Positions 58,123-64,000 of a stretch of DNA of 64,000 nucleotides are shown piece after piece. The number at the start of each line of letters is the position of its first letter. Position 1 is the stretch's first letter. Both the position numbers and the translations under genes were made by a program. The notes beneath the pieces were generated by a model. That model was not told where the DNA came from and made no database searches. It was given only the letters and a program-made list of their open reading frames with translations. The DNA lies in assembly GCF_028858725.1 (NCBI RefSeq), contig NC_084767.1:33487395-33551394 (forward strand), given 5' to 3'. This DNA is from Colius striatus (lineage: Eukaryota; Chordata; Aves; Coliiformes; Coliidae).

Positions 58123-58214
58123 AACCTGATCTAGGTGAATCTGCTTCTGCAGGAGGGTTGGACTAGATGATCTCTAAAGGTCCCTTCCAACCCCTACCAT
58201 TCTATGATTGTATT
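58123..58214 (+). mobile_element. Short CR1 3' tail in opposite orientation
   Basis: The last 90 bp or so of a CR1, running from ACCTGATCTAGGTGAA to CATTCTATGATT, lie on the plus strand. They are about 90% identical by eye to the reverse complement of 57417-57502, the tail of the neighbouring CR1. Together they form an inverted repeat with about 620 bp between the arms. Confidence 0.88.
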
Positions 58215-59258
58215 GCTCTCAGCAAATATCAGGATTTATTTCATAAATGTCATACTACTATTATAACTTCTGTACCGATTAACAACAGTAGTGAACTCTT
58301 TTTTAAAACTTAATCTATATAAAGCTTAGAAGCTATACACAGTTAATACTCAGGATGACAGTTTACTGACAACTTTCTGTGTTTCCTTCTAAACAGAAAG
58401 ATGGCTCTTTTCACCTTCCAGAGTTAATCTCAGAAGAAGAGGGTTGAATTCTCACTGGAGAGGGAGTAATGCCCCGAACACACACAAACGCACAGTTACT
58501 ATGTTTAGAGTTGTCATTCCAGAGCATCCCAAGTACTGAATTTTACAACTAGGTGAATTAGTACCAAGGATTTTCTTGCAAGAAATTTTAACTCACTCTG
58601 CCCATTCTTTTAAAGGGAAACTTCAAAACATCTTTAGCCTTTTATGAAATAATTGCTTTAAAAAACGTTTAAAGTAAGAATTAACCAGTTTTAAGAAAAT
58701 TATTAATTAAATATTCCCACAAAAGCCAATGTTTCAACCTGACTAATTTTCTGAGTGCTTATTTATGCAGTATATTTCAACTATGAAATACAATGCAATA
58801 CATACAATACACAAACACTACTGTCAGCTACCATTTTACTACATTACTCATAGGCTGCCAGAGACATGATGTAGTATCTCAGTTTGCTGAAGATACTGAA
58901 AATCCCTATTCAAATACTGTGCTTGTGATATGAGTAGGTCTCTCTGAAATCAGGTACAGAAAGCTCTATACTGCTAGTCTCTGGCTTTAGAAACAGATAT
59001 GAAATCAATGTGAAGCATGAAAAACAAGCAGTGTTAATACCAGGGATGGACCTGGCGTTGATACAGAGATGTCATGTGTGGGCGGAGAAGTGGGAAAGAG
59101 GGCTTGCTTTCTCATAGCCCCAGACTGTGTTCCTCAACATGCCTGATCCAGAGCCCACATGGCCATATGTCCACATGGCCACTATTGCCTCCTCAGGCTT
59201 TCTGCAGTGAGCCTGCACCTGAAAAATGCCATTAAATACATACTGTTGCCATCAAACC

Positions 59259-59291
59259 AAGTATTCCAAAGTAAAAGTAAGTATTCCAAAG
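59259..59291. repeat. Tandem 13-bp duplication
   Basis: AAGTATTCCAAAG occurs twice with a 20-bp period. This is a small replication-slippage-type duplication with no evident role. Confidence 0.75.
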
Positions 59292-62200
59292 GTGCAATCA
59301 GAAATTAATCTGCTGTAAATAGAATAATGTTACTGAGTATACATTAAATACTTGGAGCATCCTGCTACAAGAAAATTCAGAAAGAACTACTTTCAGGTCT
59401 TCATTTGCACCCCTAGAAATCTCAAAGTCCTTCCATTAGGAGTTTCAGAAGAGCTGAAGTAAGTTCAGAACTATTTTGTAGTTTAAGCAACACACAGAGA
59501 ATAAGTCACCGAAACCAACAAATTACTACTTGTTAGAACACAAAAACAGTAACCAAGTGTTTTTGAAAACTTGGTGAGAAATAAATATAAATAACATTCA
59601 CTTTCTGGGCTTAACCACATTTGCCAAGTTTCCACCCACTCCTGACTTTAGTGCCAAGTTCTAAACCCCTATAAAAATAAAGTTTAAGATGAAAAGGCTG
59701 CCAGGCTGTTAATCTCTGCAGCGCTAGCTAGAATTACAATTATATGGAGACATCACCTAACTTGCTTCCATAGGTGTATTTTTCCATTATTATCAGTTTC
59801 CTTTTTTGATCACATTAGACTACATAGCCATGCATATACTCCCAATAAACAAACTAGATTATAGTCACTTCAACCACTTCAATAATAAATGGTTACCATT
59901 AACAGTTACACTGGATGGAAAAAATGTGTATTACTCAACTCCTCAAGACTCTTTCCTTCTCTAATACATTGCCCATATCAGATTCCCTGTTGTTCCTTTG
60001 AAACTACGGATTGGTAGGGCTCTGTGGAGCTAAACAGGAACATGCCTTAGACAACTCCAAGGTGGAAACTGGCCCTGCCCTGGTAGACAGGCTAGCTGAC
60101 CACCAATGTTCCAAGAATAAAGGGATACAGGAGCCACAAAGATGCTGTGTCACCAACATTCTGTCTCAGATCTTCTTGAGACAGGGTTTTCCCATTTGCA
60201 TCCTCCATATTCTGTGTTCCTACCCCAATACTGTCTTTCCTTTACCTTTCCCTTGTATTATATTTCTCCACTCAAACTATGTAACACTCAAAATCCACTG
60301 TAAACTATGTTTACAGCTCTTGTAGTCCTGTATGGATTGGTTGATATTTCAATATATTGGAATACAAAGCAGCAAAGACAGAGCAGCAGGACCTTAAACT
60401 GGCAAGGAAGGGGTTCCACAGGCACTTGCTATGTTCAAATACTGCTGAGAAACTTCCTTTGCTAGCACTGCCTTTGCTAGTTAAACAAGCTGGTCCAGGA
60501 GGCTGTAATCCCAACTCCATCTGTGGAGTGGCCCCAACAAAAGACAATTTCTCCCTGCATTACACTGCCTGGTACATAATTCCACAGCTCTTTGCTTGAA
60601 GATCTCTTTTAAACCAAATATAACTGTATTGTCAGATTTCACAGCCACCCATCTTTCTGAAGTCAGACACTAGGTAGGCAGATACAAGGTGTCTGGACAA
60701 CAGGCACTGTGCTAAGTTCAGCAAGCAGTACCCCAGGATCATATCTGTCCTTTGTTTTCCTATATCCCCCTACATCATTAAACTACTCCTACAAGACAGT
60801 TGGAAACCAACATAATCCACAGAATGGGAGTAGCATATTGTCATATTTCAATGTTCTTTTCTCTTCTTATAATGACTACCACGTGTGTCAATGTATTTCA
60901 GCTCCATACTGAGTTAGAAACTTCATGGATAGAGCACAAAAGGAATCTAGTGCATCCTTCCCCTATGCAATGCAATTAACCTCTCCCCAAATCTACCCTA
61001 CACGGTCAAGCAGCTGACACAGTCCATAGCACAATAGCTTGGGGTGGTCTGCATGCAACTTTCCATTTGAAATAAAGCCATCTCAAAAGATTTAAAGCAA
61101 GATTTTATTTCTCCACCTTCCCTTCCTCTCACCCTTTATTTTCACTGAGTTGTTAATAGGAACATTCTGACAAACAGCCTGTGGGGCATTATGGGCTTAT
61201 GAGCAGCACTGAATTGACTGACAGTATTGGAAACCAAATTCCTATGCACAATAATGGATGCAGGCACAGAGAGCAAGAGCATAGCACGTCTCCCAGCAGT
61301 GCACTGCAGTGGGGGCACAGAGGGCCCACCAGCACCCATGCCCCAATGAGTCCCAAACTTTTCAATCCCACAGGCATACGGGCACTTTGCCCCAGAGTAG
61401 GAAGAGGCTGGTAAAGAAATGATCTGTAGTAAGTTACTAGCCGGCAGAATTGCCATGCTTCAATTGCAACAGGATGTCACCACCCAGGGCTGCTCTCCAG
61501 TGCTTCAGAGTTTGCGTCTTTGTTTTATTTACTATTTAAAACCTGGCGATCATAAAAACCACTAGCAGCAGTGGTCATGGCCAAGCAGGGACTGCTCTGT
61601 GAACTCTAGTGTGTCCTGTACTCAGCTTACCACAATTTCTTCTGGTTTAGCACCATCCTACTCTCTGGAGCAAGAGCTGACCTTTGGAGCCGTGTTTGAG
61701 GACGAAGCATTCTCCAACACAGTACCACTCTCTGCCTCAGAGGCAAAGGGCTGCTGCACTGCACCAAGAGGGTGTCCTCTTGCTTACGCTACGTAAATTT
61801 ACCACTTTGTGAATAACAGAACCACTCCAGAGCACAGGAGGTGCTTTTAAAGTGGTAACTCTGTGTCTTTTAATCTATAATTAGGATAATTACTGATTTA
61901 TTTTAATCACAGCCCACTTAACCAGTTCAGTGCAAAGGGCTGGTCTGAGGAGTCTCTTTTTCATTCAACATCTAATCTTCATATTTACCCAAAGTCGTTT
62001 GCTGACTTCATGCACTGTCTGATCTCTGCCTGGGCCATTTGTTTCTGCAGTCAGGACTGGAGAAAAAGCAGGCTGACTGGAGAGGCAGACTTGATAAGTT
62101 GTAACTTTTAAAACCTCTCCCTTCCTCTCGCAAATAACCTCAAGATAGCTATACAGTACATACAGAAATTGTTTGGCCGCTGCAGGTAGCAAAGGTCTTC

Positions 62201-62960
62201 ATCCAAGCCTGATGGAAAACAGACAGGAAAGGCCATTGTCTCCTCTTTCTTGTGCTGCAAATCACTCAGTTCCCATCAAAGTACAAGTCACTATCTTTGT
62301 ATTTAGAACATCCATCATTAAAGCAGGTGTTTGATCAGCATCAGCTTCATATCAACTGAACAATGTACTAACATTGCTGACTCCGTCTGTGCAGCTGACC
62401 TCATCCCGAAGACTAGAACTAAGTTGGGACATTGAGACACAGAGATGCTAACATGTCTTTTGTCAATTCTGCTTAACCATAGTAAGTTACATTCTTCCAA
62501 TGAGCTGTCCTTTGATTGTATTGCTTCCAAAAATGCTTGTCTGAAAAAAATAATTTAATCCATGATCTTATGGGTCACTATGTGAGTTCAAGAAGGCACG
62601 TATAAATACAAACTCAGTTCTTTGTAACGAAGTTAACATCATTTGTAGACAGCACATGCGAGACCTGGCACAGAAAAGCATTACGTTGAAGGTGCTTCAG
62701 TGACCACCTGGTCTAATGCATGACTATCAGCCAGGTGAAATGGAAGAGGAGAAGTAGGGCAGACATTACTCAGAACTGTCTGACAGAAATTCAGGCTACT
62801 GGTTTAGATGGACTGATGGTCTTATCTGATATAAAAATACATTCCTGTCAAACTACTGTGGTAGAAGTCTGTCCTGGTCTTTTAGGGCTAATCTTTTCTG
62901 GGAATCTCAAGAGGGAGGTGCAAACCTAGAATAGTCAGTCAATTGTGCAACCTCTCCAGG

Positions 62961-62976
62961 ACATACATATGTATGT
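62961..62976. repeat. Perfect 16-bp palindrome
   Basis: ACATACATATGTATGT reads the same on both strands and alternates purine and pyrimidine. It could extrude a small cruciform or act as a dimer binding site. At this length chance is possible. Confidence 0.7.
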
Positions 62977-64000
62977 GTAACTGACTCTTAACATCAGAGA
63001 TGGTGAAAGGAATGAGATAACATCAACATCATTGAAGACAGACATAAAGTCTTCAGATAGTTGAAGTGAATAGAATTCAGTTCTGCTCTCAGAGCTTTGT
63101 ATTCACAGATAGCTACACTGCAGCTTTCACACCAGGAAAGCTTACACCTGTACCTAAGATTCAGGTTTTCCTCTTGTTCCACTCTAATATCCTCTAATGA
63201 TTACTTTCTAAAAATTCCTTTCCTTTTTAGCTAATATGTCACTGTGTGGCAACATATAAAAATAATTATGAGATTCTGCAGATTAATAACAAAAAACGCC
63301 CAGTGTTTGCTTTTTAGAAAATGACCACTTTTACTAAGAATTTGAAAGTGCTGGGCAAAAGTCCCAGCCTCAGCACACAATTAGTCTGCATTGAAAAAAA
63401 AAAAAAAGCCCTGCACTTGGAACAGGAGACATTTTAAAACCATAAAGTTGAGAGATATTATTTGAGCAGGTTTGGTCAGTACCTCTTAATTTAAAAAGGT
63501 ATCGTGTCCCTTCATGACAGGGACAAGACTCAGGACAGATGGCTAGGCAGTTTCTCTACAGAGAGGTTTCCAACCTTCATTGTACTGGCTTGTGTTCCCT
63601 AAAGCGAAAATGGCTGCAGCTCCAGCCACGCACAGGCACAAGAGATGGCATTCAGTTAACAACATGTATCCTCTGCCATGACACATGTACTATTAAGTGT
63701 GAGAGTCACTGCTCCAAAACAGGCAGAAGACATGACAGGCATTCTGTGAAGCTGAAATTCATATATGCATTTACTTTAGACAAAAGTTGGGCTTAATTAA
63801 ATAAAAAACAAACCCAAAGGATCTGTTTTAATTCTCTTTACAGAAAGGAATAGGCAAGAGGGCTACAACTCCTGGAATGCGCTGCAGTGGGTAAATTGTT
63901 TCTTAACAATACACGTGCACAAATCCCCCAAACTAGCATTTAACACAGGGACAACACTGAAATATAAAATGCTAATGTGAATGTGGAGATCAACAGTCAA

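Overview
The window is vertebrate nuclear DNA and almost certainly from a bird. The evidence is three CR1 retrotransposon insertions with the avian octamer tail (ATTCTATG-type repeats), a fourth short CR1 tail, very low interspersed-repeat density, and a protein-coding gene split by long introns. No bacterial, viral or plasmid gene organisation is present. Only about 1.5 kb of the 64 kb is protein-coding.

The one gene I can support is SATB2 (special AT-rich sequence-binding protein 2), on the minus strand. The window holds its 3' part: five coding exons, in transcription order 56331-55859, 43391-43179, 38618-38463, 27603-27406 and 5005-4550. All have AG/GT splice sites, and the reading frame runs unbroken across them. 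They encode the part equivalent to human residues 234-733: the linker after the CUT-like domain with a SUMO site, CUT1, CUT2, the homeodomain and the acidic tail. The N-terminal ULD/CUT-like half and the promoter lie beyond position 64000. A 3' UTR of about 2.6 kb follows the stop codon and ends near 1904. It carries seed matches for miR-23, miR-27, miR-31 (two) and miR-34/449, families with reported links to SATB2 control in bone and stromal cells.

Layout by position: 1-1903, intergenic flank with nothing recognisable; 1904-4549, SATB2 3' UTR; 4550-5005, last exon (homeodomain); 5006-27405, a 22 kb intron with a strong CpG island at 6470-6800, two CR1 copies, a conserved-element-like AT-rich block near 17.3-18.0 kb and a mosaic duplication near 25.2 kb; 27406-27603, second half of CUT2; 27604-38462, intron with candidate regulatory blocks; 38463-38618, first half of CUT2; 38619-43178, intron; 43179-43391, second half of CUT1; 43392-55858, intron; 55859-56331, linker plus first half of CUT1; 56332-64000, partial intron with two CR1 pieces forming an inverted repeat.

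I did not find a wholly new biological system. The observations most worth following are: the isolated CpG island about 1.5 kb upstream of the homeodomain exon, a candidate internal or antisense promoter; the clustered microRNA sites in the 3' UTR; the identical intron position in the two CUT domains; the two-piece mosaic duplication at 25181-25252; and the CR1 inverted repeat. Most other open reading frames are short, overlap on both strands and show no recognisable protein.
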